Shown here in pieces: positions 45,382 through 53,935 of a DNA stretch of 64,000 nucleotides (position 1 is its first letter; each line of letters opens with the position of its first letter). Location: positions 434,001-498,000 of the forward strand of contig JAUFOR010000005.1 of the NCBI GenBank assembly GCA_040285745.1, given 5' to 3'. The stretch is from Barthelona sp. PCE. Lineage: Eukaryota > Metamonada: BaSk clade. A program made the translations under genes and the position numbers. Below the pieces are notes generated by a model. It saw only the letters and a program-made list of their open reading frames with translations. It had not been told where the DNA came from and made no database searches.

Positions 45382-46746
45382 CTAAAGTGTTTTTCGGACA
45401 AAAATCTTTGTACTACCCTCATTGCACATCGATGCAGTGGCTAGGTATCGCTCATGGAAGCTAAAAACTAGCTTTAAAGGAACATAATCAGTTGCAACTT
45501 CGTGAAAAACTTCAAAAATCATAAAACTTGGATTATGGAAACAAAAACGTAAAAACAACAGTTTGGCAGGGTTATCTGCGCCACATACAATGCACGAACC
45601 ATCGCTAGCCACACTTAACAAAGGCGCAAAGATGGCATTATACAGCTGACTTTGATGTGTATAGCATATCAACACTTCACCTAATGTATTCAATAAATAA
45701 ACAGAGTTAGAACACGTTGCTAATATGAACGGTGGTACCTTATGTTTTAAGACTCTAGTTTCTACATGTGTAATAGAATGAGAAAGATTTTGTAGAAAGA
45801 CTTTTTTAAGACTAGGCTTAATAGGGGATCCAAATATAACTTTCAGTATGTCACCGTTCACACAACCCACATATAAGCATTGATTAATATGATCTAATGT
45901 ACTAGTTGTAGCTAAAGCATCTAAAATAATTTCTTTCTCTACTCTTCCTAAACTCAAGTTAATGATCCGAATTCGGCCAGTATCTGTTCCACAGATCGCT
46001 AAGGAGGGGTTTTCTGGATGTAAATGATGCCAGATCAACTGTTCTCTGAAAGAAAACTCTGCAATAGTCTTTAAACTAGAATGATCCCAAAGAATTAGTT
46101 TCCTGTCCATTCCAGTCGAACAAACCAGGTCTGTACCAGGTAATATACTGAATGATAGTACTGGGGCTGAATGCATGTCTGCAACCAGTGTATGTTTGGG
46201 ATTTATAGTTGAGAAGACGTAAACACGGCCCTGGGTGGTGCCCGATAGCAGATGTTCTTCCCCATTAGCGAATTGCAAAGCAGTAACAGGTTCAACTGAA
46301 TCTTTAAAAGACATGTAGAACCCAAAGTTATATATCTTGGCAAGGGGCATGTTCTGGAACCCGAGTCCACCGGGTATCACCATGCGGTGTTGTTGTGTGA
46401 ATGTGGAATGAACTGTGCTTGATTTCTCAGTTTCATCGAACGCATTGGTCTCTGTACTATGCATCGCCAGCGGCGGGGCCTTGGAAAACGATATTGAACG
46501 GTTCTTTATGGGTGAACGCGTGTTCCAAAGCCGAGAACGAACAATTCTGGTATATATGTTGAAATATTCTTCACGTCGTTCGATAAAATCGACAGGGTCG
46601 CTAGAGTTCTCAATTTGGGTGAAGAGTAAGGCCATGCGAAGCGTATCATAGCTTTCATCCCGTCGATTTGATAACAGATGTCGTGTTTGGCGACAATTGG
46701 TCTCTAAAGACTCAAGCGTCTGTGTTAGAGAATTGATTGTATGCAT
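45382..46746 (-). CDS. WD-repeat protein, WDR13-like
   Basis: 454 residues. A 100-residue helical N-terminus precedes a seven-bladed propeller. The segment IYNFGFYMSFKDSVEPVTALQFANGEEHLL resembles in order and spacing the [21 protein letters not shown] start of the WDR13 propeller; later DRKLILWD and the IFAPLLSVASDGSCIVCGA blade also line up. The WDR13 assignment is tentative; the WD fold is firm. The function of WDR13 relatives is poorly known. Confidence 0.75.
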   Translation of the reverse strand: MHTINSLTQTLESLETNCRQTRHLLSNRRDESYDTLRMALLFTQIENSSDPVDFIERREEYFNIYTRIVRSRLWNTRSPIKNRSISFSKAPPLAMHSTETNAFDETEKSSTVHSTFTQQHRMVIPGGLGFQNMPLAKIYNFGFYMSFKDSVEPVTALQFANGEEHLLSGTTQGRVYVFSTINPKHTLVADMHSAPVLSFSILPGTDLVCSTGMDRKLILWDHSSLKTIAEFSFREQLIWHHLHPENPSLAICGTDTGRIRIINLSLGRVEKEIILDALATTSTLDHINQCLYVGCVNGDILKVIFGSPIKPSLKKVFLQNLSHSITHVETRVLKHKVPPFILATCSNSVYLLNTLGEVLICYTHQSQLYNAIFAPLLSVASDGSCIVCGADNPAKLLFLRFCFHNPSFMIFEVFHEVATDYVPLKLVFSFHERYLATASMCNEGSTKIFVRKTL

Positions 46747-47162
46747 TAAATACCCATTATGGTTAGAAATAAGGATGAAATTTTTGTAACAGACTTTCTA
46801 TACTGTTTTCTTCTTCGTGTCTTGCGGTTTACCGACCTCAGTGCAGTTTTTGAACGGGACTGCCTCAAAGAAAAACTGTATTGACGGCTAGAAGTTTGCC
46901 TGTCTTGAGCTATTTGTTGTCCAAATGAATATTCTGTCAAGTTTGTGGGGATTAAAATGCATTAAAAACGCTATTATGTTGTTTAATGAATGCATAGATT
47001 TGTCTATTGTGATATCCATTCAGTAAACCTTCTTTGAAAATATATCGCACTATTTTATCTCATTTTGCCTATTTTAGCATAGTGTTAAAAGACTTTGAAG
47101 GATGGAATATCATACAGAGTTAAAAAGAAATGTTTTCACAATTACTTCCCTTTCTTATCTCA
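46747..47162. other. Divergent intergenic region
   Basis: 416 bases between the WDR13-like and CPSF73 genes. A 64-codon Arg-rich frame on the minus strand (46746-46940) has no ATG until near its end and is not a credible gene. Includes the CPSF73 initiator-like TCACA at 47136-47140. Confidence 0.5.
47136..47140 (+). promoter_or_regulatory. Initiator-like TCACA that decides the CPSF73 start
   Basis: TCACA lies after the in-frame ATG at 47130 but 23 bases before the ATG at 47163. If transcription starts here, 47163 is the translation start. Confidence 0.45.
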
Positions 47163-49100
47163 ATGTCCATTGAAAGTGAAAGCAGTAACCTCAAGGTCAC
47201 GCCCTTGGGCGCAGGACAGGAGTGTGGGCGCAGTTGCATACTTGCAGAGTACAAATCATCACGAATTATGCTTGATTGTGGTTTAAACCCGGCAGCAGAG
47301 GGCAGAGACGCCCTGCCATACTGGGAAGAGGCCCAGCTGGATCTTCTCAATCTCATTCTAGTTTCCCACTACCACTACGATCACACAGCCGGTTTACCAC
47401 TCATTGTCAGTGCCAATCGAGCTTCCCCATACAGGGGTCCGATATACATGACCCAGCCAACACGTGCAATCGTTAAAAGGTCGATTCGCTCAGATGTATC
47501 CAATGCTGATGATGTACAACAATTTTTATCACAAATTCAGGTTGTTGAATTTTACGAGCGCGTTACATACAAGGGCGTCACGTTCTGGGCTATACCAGCT
47601 GGTCATGTTTTGGGAGCTTGTATGTGGTGTATTCAGTTTGCACCAGGTGTATCTTTAGTGTACACGGGTGATTACTGTATGTATCCTGATTCTCATTTGC
47701 CGGGTGCAGCCGTCCCCTCCTTCTCACCAACATGTTTAGTTGCAGAATCTACTTTCGGTTCATCTGTTTTTGAGAGTTTGGAGTCTAGAGAACGGCAATT
47801 AAATCAGATGATTCAACAAACAATCGCAAAGCGCGGTAAGATCTTGTTCCCTACCACATCTTTAGGAAGAGCACAAGAATTATTGTTTATTTTGGAAAAA
47901 TTATGGCATAACAACAAAAGTTTACATGATATACCTATTTATTTCATTGATTCAGGTGCAAAACAGATCATGAACATGTATAAGTCATACCTCGGGTATC
48001 AGTCGGATGACCTCATCAATTTTTTCCGTTCAAGAAACAGAAAACCATGGGATTTGAAATATGTTTCTTTACTGACTGGTATTGACTGGAAGAATAGACC
48101 ACCATCATGGGCCATCGGAGAGAAACCAGCGATTGTGGTTTGTTCTCCTGGTATGATCCAGAGAGGTCATTCACGAAAGTTTTTTGAGCTTTGGTGCGGT
48201 GACGCCAATAATTTGTTAGTAATGATTTCTTATTGTACACCGCCGACGCTGGGTTATGATCTGCTACTGGACAGGACAGACGCTGCTGAACAGAAGGTTG
48301 GTAAACCCATTAGAATGCAATGTGAGACGATAACATTCTCGTCTCATACGGATTTCACAGGTACAATGAAGCTAGTCAACGGCTGTACGCCCGATAATAT
48401 CGTGCTCATCCACGGGTCCAAGAACAGGGGCGAAAGTCTGGCCTCAGCGATAACGAGGAATCGTAAAATTCGAATGAATGTATTTGTGCCTGGTAACACA
48501 CAAACTGTCACTATTCCTGTGGAAGCGAGCAACGAGGTCTTTATCACACACGACCAACATGCAAAGTTAGTGGAGGAAGGGACAAATTGTGGTGTTTTTG
48601 TTAGGAATGGTCCTAGTCTTACGTTCACGTCCCCAGAAGAGTTAAAGAACACATCCCTGCCGTTCATTGAGATGGTTGGTTCATTCAGAACGAAAAAGAC
48701 CGTTACTACTGAGCAATTGCACAAATTTTTCATAAACACACCTCACGATTACGATGAAGAGTCATTTTTATTCGGTGGGGATCTAAATGTTAGTGTTTTG
48801 TACGACGTCGACAGTATATCTGTGGAGTGGGCAGGCGGCGAGAACAATTATTGTGTAGCTATGATTTTAGCATCGCTTTTGTCAGGTGTAGAGTCAGAAG
48901 CAATTACAATCACAGAAGAACCTGTTGTAGAGGAGCTTAGTCTCATAGAGCGACTTGAATCTGGTTTGGGTGTTGATGTGACGGAGAACAATGGTGTTCT
49001 ATCTATGGTTGTATTCGAACACATTGTTACTATCAATGATGGAAGTGTCACTTGCGATAATGCTGATATAAGAGCAATGGTAAGTGGCATAATCCAATAA
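47163..49100 (+). CDS. CPSF73: Cleavage and polyadenylation endonuclease CPSF73 (metallo-beta-lactamase/beta-CASP)
   Basis: 645 residues from ATG at 47163; another in-frame ATG at 47130 lies before the probable transcription start. Opening PLGAGQECGRSC and IMLDCGLNP match CPSF73, then HYHYDH (His69, His71, Asp73, His74) for zinc, GHVLGA, YTGDY, the beta-CASP motif AEST, SLGRAQELLFILE, SPGMIQRG, the SSHTDF histidine and the IHG histidine. All active-site residues are present. A C-terminal domain of about 180 residues follows, as in Ysh1/CPSF73. The enzyme cuts pre-mRNA before poly(A) addition, in the nucleus. Confidence 0.93.
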   Translation: MSIESESSNLKVTPLGAGQECGRSCILAEYKSSRIMLDCGLNPAAEGRDALPYWEEAQLDLLNLILVSHYHYDHTAGLPLIVSANRASPYRGPIYMTQPTRAIVKRSIRSDVSNADDVQQFLSQIQVVEFYERVTYKGVTFWAIPAGHVLGACMWCIQFAPGVSLVYTGDYCMYPDSHLPGAAVPSFSPTCLVAESTFGSSVFESLESRERQLNQMIQQTIAKRGKILFPTTSLGRAQELLFILEKLWHNNKSLHDIPIYFIDSGAKQIMNMYKSYLGYQSDDLINFFRSRNRKPWDLKYVSLLTGIDWKNRPPSWAIGEKPAIVVCSPGMIQRGHSRKFFELWCGDANNLLVMISYCTPPTLGYDLLLDRTDAAEQKVGKPIRMQCETITFSSHTDFTGTMKLVNGCTPDNIVLIHGSKNRGESLASAITRNRKIRMNVFVPGNTQTVTIPVEASNEVFITHDQHAKLVEEGTNCGVFVRNGPSLTFTSPEELKNTSLPFIEMVGSFRTKKTVTTEQLHKFFINTPHDYDEESFLFGGDLNVSVLYDVDSISVEWAGGENNYCVAMILASLLSGVESEAITITEEPVVEELSLIERLESGLGVDVTENNGVLSMVVFEHIVTINDGSVTCDNADIRAMVSGIIQ

Positions 49101-49124
49101 TAAAGCTATTTATTTCATTTTTTA

Positions 49125-50225
49125 CTAGAGCTCAAACTTCTTATATCTTAAGTCTCCTCCAGCAATGCGATCAACAAAGTTATGAACAGTCTTGCTATTT
49201 AAGGATGTGTTGGTTGCACCTGCGCGCATCTTTCCACCTTTACGAGTCTTGAGAGCAACCAAACCACTGTTGTGAATTCCAAATTTACCTGCAATTTCAC
49301 GTGCTTCGCTAGGTTTCAAATGAACAAAGAAAATACTCTTCTCATTACGGAATGATTTGGCTAGAGATCCCATTGAGCTAGCGTTTTCACCAATCATAAT
49401 AACACAAACTCCTTTTGGCTTAATGCACAATTTTTTGAGAGAATCTTCATCAGTGATACGAGCATCTGCAAATTTAGGACGCTTGATACCAGTAGGTCTA
49501 CGACGGTTACCAGTAGATGCATGACGTACCTTGGTTTTCTGATCAATATTGGGAAAATAATTTGTGACCAACCAATTTCTGATCTTTCCAAACTTTAAAT
49601 CCCCATTATAAACATATCGTTCACCATTAATAAATACAACAATGGAAGGCATTTTAACATTAAAAGCTTCAGCAGCTTCATCGGATGCAGTATGACCGAA
49701 AGCAAGATGTTCAGTGAGGTTAGCGCTTAAACCCTTGAAGAGTGGAGGCACGTTTGATTTCTTTGTGAACAAAACGACTGAATTCTTTTTGGAAATCGTT
49801 TCAACTTCTTCTAATGAAGAGAGTAGATTTGATTTTCCCTTTAAATACTTGATGACGAAACGTACCATGGCTGTCTTGGAGCGTTCCCCTTGATAATCAG
49901 TTGGACGGCGTTGATTTCCTTTGCCAGAGAAAACTTTAATGGTAGGGAACCCTTGGATACCAAATTCACTACACGTTTGCTTCTCATCATCACAATTGAC
50001 TTCTGCAATCATAATTCCTCCAACATTTTGACGGATGGTCTTTGCAACTTCTTCGTAGACAGGCTCAAGACGTTGGCAGTGACCACACCATGGTGCAAAG
50101 AACTTGACCATGACCGGGAGCTCGGAACGGATGACTTCCGAGTTGAAATTCGCATCCCCAAGCTTGATAACATGAGAACCGCTTACTATAACAATAATTG
50201 TCAACAAAATTAGGTGTTTTAACAT
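49125..50225 (-). CDS. Protein disulfide isomerase-like ER protein, one active thioredoxin domain
   Basis: 366 residues from ATG at 50225 (MLKHLILL, a signal peptide of about 16 residues); the frame continues upstream to a TTG, but an initiator-like TCACA lies between. One thioredoxin domain (about 18-125) has the active site WCGHC (Cys47, Cys50). Two further thioredoxin-fold regions without cysteine pairs (about 135-225 and 260-355) follow, separated by a basic linker. It ends in KFEL, possibly a variant ER-retrieval tetrapeptide. It should oxidise or isomerise disulfides of secreted proteins. The three-domain order with one active site is P5/ERp-like, but not clearly any named type. Confidence 0.87.
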   Translation of the reverse strand: MLKHLILLTIIVIVSGSHVIKLGDANFNSEVIRSELPVMVKFFAPWCGHCQRLEPVYEEVAKTIRQNVGGIMIAEVNCDDEKQTCSEFGIQGFPTIKVFSGKGNQRRPTDYQGERSKTAMVRFVIKYLKGKSNLLSSLEEVETISKKNSVVLFTKKSNVPPLFKGLSANLTEHLAFGHTASDEAAEAFNVKMPSIVVFINGERYVYNGDLKFGKIRNWLVTNYFPNIDQKTKVRHASTGNRRRPTGIKRPKFADARITDEDSLKKLCIKPKGVCVIMIGENASSMGSLAKSFRNEKSIFFVHLKPSEAREIAGKFGIHNSGLVALKTRKGGKMRAGATNTSLNSKTVHNFVDRIAGGDLRYKKFEL

Positions 50226-50253
50226 ATTGCTCGCTTCGATTGTCGAATTGAAC

Positions 50254-50258
50254 TGTGA
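50254..50258 (-). promoter_or_regulatory. Initiator-like TCACA
   Basis: TCACA 28 bases before the ATG at 50225. Confidence 0.4.
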
Positions 50259-50541
50259 GATGGGTGGTAAATATGAAAGCAATATTGAAGAAGCCCAACT
50301 TGATTACATGTTTGTTTATGAATTTATTGCTGTTTGGGGAGGTGTCAAAGCGTGTATTCAGCAATAGGAACGTTAATAAGTACTATATTAGTCTATATAT
50401 GTTTATAATTTGTTTTTTCTTCGATATACAACTTTTATGGTAATAATGTTGAAGATATGTTAGTAATTATCGTGATTAACTGGAAAAAAGATACATTAGA
50501 ACAGTTGAGCAATTTTAAAGCTGTTTAACCAATTCTATCCA

Positions 50542-50546
50542 TCATT
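50542..50546 (+). promoter_or_regulatory. Initiator-like TCATT
   Basis: TCATT 19 bases before the ATG at 50566. Confidence 0.35.
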
Positions 50547-50565
50547 ACAGTTTAGTTTTTTTCAA

Positions 50566-51390
50566 ATGCATCCGATTTCCGCCAACGCACTGAGCGGCGC
50601 CCTTAGCGTCACCACGCCACTTCTTGTTCATAACATCACAGAAACTCACAAGCGCAATAATAACGGTCTGCGTATTTTTAAGTCCTTCAACATGCCCAAG
50701 GTTGACTGGGTTGACCCATTAGTCGCTGGAGCAGTTACAGGAACCAAAATCTCAACCTCCAAGATGTTGGGACCTAAGATCCACAAGCGTCTTTCAAACA
50801 CAGTATTGGGCAACCGTTTCCTTATTTCTGGTATCACTGGTACCATCGCAGATGCTTCAGTATCTACATTGTTGTATCCCGTTTTTGCAGCAAAGAGTAA
50901 GCTCCTTCATGAACCTGAATATGCCACTAACTGGATCACTACCATGGCCAAGATGGCCGCTACAAACCCCACCGAATGTTTCCAAGGTATTGGTAAGCAC
51001 ATGCTTGTAGCTCTCCCTCATACTTTTGTTCGTGCAGGAGCATATTCTTGTCTTGAATCATTCCTTTTGGACAAGCTCGTCGCTGACCGTAAAAACATTT
51101 CCAACGCTGAACGTATTGTTATTGCTGCAGTTGCTGCAGTTGGTGCTTCAGTAGCAGCCACTCTCATAACTAAACCTTTGGCTACCTGTATTGAGGCACA
51201 GGGTTATGTCCACCAAGAGGTTGGTCTCCGTATCCCATTCCTTAATGTGTTGATTGAGTACCTTAAGTATATGATTCTTCAACCAATGTCTACCATTCGT
51301 GAAATCCTTCCTTTCTTGGAGAAGAATGGTTTTTTTGCATTTATTCAAGGTGGTTTGTATGAGGCTGCATTGATTGCTACCGGTAACTAA
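50566..51390 (+). CDS. Mitochondrial-carrier-like membrane protein, possibly hydrogenosomal
   Basis: 274 residues, near the 300 of mitochondrial carriers. Three segments with a small-residue helix followed by a proline suggest the threefold carrier repeat: ALSGALSVTTPLL (about 8), GITGTIADASVSTLLYPVF (about 92) and AAVGASVAATLITKPLAT (about 188). The usual Px(D/E)xx(K/R) signature is degenerate (PVFAAK; PLATCI). Codon use is as biased as in citrate lyase, so high expression is likely. In a trichomonad, a strongly expressed carrier would sit in the hydrogenosome membrane. The carrier assignment is tentative. Confidence 0.6.
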   Translation: MHPISANALSGALSVTTPLLVHNITETHKRNNNGLRIFKSFNMPKVDWVDPLVAGAVTGTKISTSKMLGPKIHKRLSNTVLGNRFLISGITGTIADASVSTLLYPVFAAKSKLLHEPEYATNWITTMAKMAATNPTECFQGIGKHMLVALPHTFVRAGAYSCLESFLLDKLVADRKNISNAERIVIAAVAAVGASVAATLITKPLATCIEAQGYVHQEVGLRIPFLNVLIEYLKYMILQPMSTIREILPFLEKNGFFAFIQGGLYEAALIATGN

Positions 51391-51471
51391 AAATGTGTTG
51401 CTTTATTAATAAAAAACAGGTAAGAAAACTGAAATTGTAGAAATGATAATTTCATTTATTGAAACACGCAG

Positions 51472-52278
51472 TTAAAATAGAATTTTCTTCATGGCGATAA
51501 AACCAGCAATCAAGACAAATACAGTTACAAACATTCTAATAACCTTTCTGTAACGAGTAACAGGACTATACTTATACTTGATGGTTAGTTCAACATTATC
51601 ATACTTACCTTCGTGCTCAAAAACAATGGTAGGGCGTCCTTTAAAATCCAATTGATCCAACTCAGACTCGACAACCTTACCTTCTTCAGGTAGTGACCAC
51701 TCAAATGAGACAATCTCAGCTGTTTCAGGCATTCTGATCTTTGTTGAGACAGTGCGCTTATCACCTGCTAAATTAGGTAGAGCTTGAACTTTTAGAGTAG
51801 TAATATCGTCTTGAGTTTCAATAATTTGATTGGTATTGATCTTGAAACCATAGTAAAATGTAGAACGCCATTGTCCCATGATGGGGTAACGGGGTTTGAT
51901 ATCCATTGTAACATAATCTTTTTTAACGATATAGTTTGAAGTGGAAATATTTCCAATTTGATCACGATAATACAGAGAGTCCAGGTTTAGGTTTTTGGGG
52001 AGGTCAAATTCAACACTCTTGATAGCCTTCATCTGTAGGTTCTGCATTCTAGCATAATCCCAACGAGAGAAACCCTCATCAGCAGATGCAAGATTCTTGA
52101 TCTCAACATCATCTCTGAACTTTGTCTTGCCCCATTCGCCCACGGTGATCACACGAGATACCTTCTCGATGGATATTTTTGCCATATCATCACCGGACAG
52201 CGTGAATGGTTTGTTTGCGCTTACAAATGCAAATCCAACACATAATAGTGCCAATACTAGACAGTTCCACACCTTCAT
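51472..52278 (-). CDS. OST1: Shortened ribophorin I (oligosaccharyltransferase subunit OST1)
   Basis: 268 residues, less than half of human ribophorin I (607). Signal peptide (1-21), then sequence that matches the second lumenal domain: VGEWGKTKFRDDVEIKN, FSRWDYAR, LYYRDQIGNISTSNY (human VYYRDEIGNVSTSHL) and KPRYPIMGQW. One membrane span at the C-terminus (about 245-263, MFVTVFVLIAGFIAMKKILF) and almost no cytosolic tail. The first lumenal domain and the coiled cytosolic part of the human protein are absent. It should belong to the complex that N-glycosylates proteins in the ER. An initiator-like TCACA sits one base before the ATG. Confidence 0.88.
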   Translation of the reverse strand: MKVWNCLVLALLCVGFAFVSANKPFTLSGDDMAKISIEKVSRVITVGEWGKTKFRDDVEIKNLASADEGFSRWDYARMQNLQMKAIKSVEFDLPKNLNLDSLYYRDQIGNISTSNYIVKKDYVTMDIKPRYPIMGQWRSTFYYGFKINTNQIIETQDDITTLKVQALPNLAGDKRTVSTKIRMPETAEIVSFEWSLPEEGKVVESELDQLDFKGRPTIVFEHEGKYDNVELTIKYKYSPVTRYRKVIRMFVTVFVLIAGFIAMKKILF

Positions 52279-52279
52279 T

Positions 52280-52284
52280 TGTGA
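52280..52284 (-). promoter_or_regulatory. Initiator-like TCACA
   Basis: TCACA one base before the ATG at 52278 of the ribophorin I gene. Confidence 0.4.
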
Positions 52285-52486
52285 ATTACGTTTGAAACTT
52301 GTACGGGTATTCCAAAAAGAGGTAGTTTGTTACAAAACAAGTTTTGAACGGGGTTTTTGGGAATTGTGAGGGATACTGTCGATTTTAATTCTGGCTTCAC
52401 ACAGAAGTAGTTCACAAAATAGGTTATTGTAGTGGAAAGCTATTTCTCCTCTTTTTCATCACCTTGTTTTATTGCACACGATTACT

Positions 52487-53842
52487 ATGCCATCAAGGGG
52501 CGAACATCCACTCGTAAAGTGTTTCAAATCAGGCGGAAGCAGCTTTAAGTCTTCTTCCTCAGGAAGTAAGTTCGGAAAGAAATCAGATTCCAAATTTGGA
52601 AAGAAATCCGGTTCTAAGTTCGGTTCCAAGTCATCAGGATCCAAATTTGGTAGCAAAAGTAAGTTTGGCAACAAGTCAAAGTTTGGTAAAAAGGATGAGG
52701 ACGATGAGAAGGGTTCTTCTAAGTTCGGAAAGTCCAAGTTCGGCAAGTCTAAATCAAAGTTTGGCAAGGACAGCAAATCTAAGTTCGGAAGCAAACTCGG
52801 AAGTTCAGAAAAAACTATTGTGCAAAAGACTTTGACCATTACAGTGCCAGATCTTGCTCAAACAAGAGAGTTTGCAGCACCTAAGTTTGATGCAATCACA
52901 GTACCTGATCAACGTATTCCCATTAGTACAGATGCTGATCGTTTTGTTAAGGGACCCAGAAGACAACGTCATCGTTTCTCTGACAACCCAAATCTAATCA
53001 AAATCAATCAAACTCCTGTCAAAAAGAATCAGAAATTGAATGACATGTTTATATCTAGACGTTCTCTCAAGAATCTGATGGTTACTCCTCAAGTAATTAA
53101 GACAACAAAGAGAAACATGGGGGCTTCTGATATGGGTCGTAGTGCATTCCATTCTGCTTTATTTAATTCCCCAATGCGTTCATCTATTACACAAACTCCT
53201 GTTGGACAACAATCACCAGATATATTAACAGCATCAATGTTAGAATCACAAACGAAAACTCCTGAAAGTATGATAGGTCAAACTATCCTTATGGAGACTG
53301 CACATACGCCAAGAGATACAGTTATGCGAACAGTACCAGATTATGGTACTCCAGAATCTATTAGAGCATCCGGTATGATGCCAGCTTCATTGAATATGCC
53401 CAGGATGCCTGATGGCTTTTTGGAATTGGGAAATTTGAACAGTAACGTTGAATTAAAAGAATTATCATTAACAGAGGCTAGACATGTCGAAGGATTTGAA
53501 TTGAGTAATAAGTTTGGTTCCATTGAATGGCAGGAGCCTGTTAATCTCATGGATGACAATGATTGTTGGTTACCTCTTAGTGATATCGTTTATATAGTTG
53601 AGCACAATGCAGAGATTGATACCGAAACAGATTATAATATTGATGGTTTACTTAAACCTGCCATCATTACGCTGCATGATATTATTCCTCAGGATATGTC
53701 TGGGCTATCAGATATTGAGAAACATACAGTTTTAAATGGTTTAGAATCACATTTAAAGGAATTGTGTGAAGAAAATGGTGCAGATTTTATTGATTATGAT
53801 CGTAAGAATTACATTTGGAAGTTTTATGTAAACGAATGGTAA
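52487..53842 (+). CDS. Lys-Phe-Gly repeat protein of unknown function
   Basis: 451 residues from ATG at 52487; the frame begins five codons earlier at a TTG. Residues 27-101 hold ten copies of an SKFG(K/S) unit, very rich in Lys and Ser. The middle (about 105-310) has many Thr-Pro-type and Gln-Thr-Pro motifs and looks disordered. The C-terminal 120 residues are folded and acidic, ending in IWKFYVNEW. The FG units recall nucleoporins, but spacing is much tighter and Lys-rich, so RNA or microtubule binding is as likely. Not recognised. Confidence 0.7.
   Translation: MPSRGEHPLVKCFKSGGSSFKSSSSGSKFGKKSDSKFGKKSGSKFGSKSSGSKFGSKSKFGNKSKFGKKDEDDEKGSSKFGKSKFGKSKSKFGKDSKSKFGSKLGSSEKTIVQKTLTITVPDLAQTREFAAPKFDAITVPDQRIPISTDADRFVKGPRRQRHRFSDNPNLIKINQTPVKKNQKLNDMFISRRSLKNLMVTPQVIKTTKRNMGASDMGRSAFHSALFNSPMRSSITQTPVGQQSPDILTASMLESQTKTPESMIGQTILMETAHTPRDTVMRTVPDYGTPESIRASGMMPASLNMPRMPDGFLELGNLNSNVELKELSLTEARHVEGFELSNKFGSIEWQEPVNLMDDNDCWLPLSDIVYIVEHNAEIDTETDYNIDGLLKPAIITLHDIIPQDMSGLSDIEKHTVLNGLESHLKELCEENGADFIDYDRKNYIWKFYVNEW
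52564..52795 (+). repeat. In-frame SKFG repeat tract
   Basis: Ten degenerate copies of a 12-18-base unit encoding Ser-Lys-Phe-Gly with Lys or Ser spacers, written with mixed synonymous codons (TTC/TTT, AAG/AAA), so selected at protein level. Confidence 0.85.
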
Positions 53843-53935
53843 TATTTCAGTTATTTCAGCATAATTTTTTCAAACTACTAATAAAATAATATTTACTCAA
53901 AATGAATAAATTCAATGAACTATGACGCATATTCA

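Larger units (their letters stand above)
50226..50565. other. Divergent promoter region
   Basis: 340 bases between the thioredoxin-fold and carrier-like genes. Initiator-like sites lie near both ends (TCACA at 50254-50258 minus, TCATT at 50542-50546 plus). Nothing else seen. Confidence 0.5.

Noticed and set aside
45262-45444. 60-codon plus-strand frame at the end of the WDR13-like gene
   Set aside because: Short, overlaps a real gene on the other strand, no supporting feature.
46746-46940. Arg-rich 64-codon minus-strand frame upstream of the WDR13-like gene
   Set aside because: It starts at TTG, has a stop just upstream and no ATG until near the end; it would need an intron that I cannot see.
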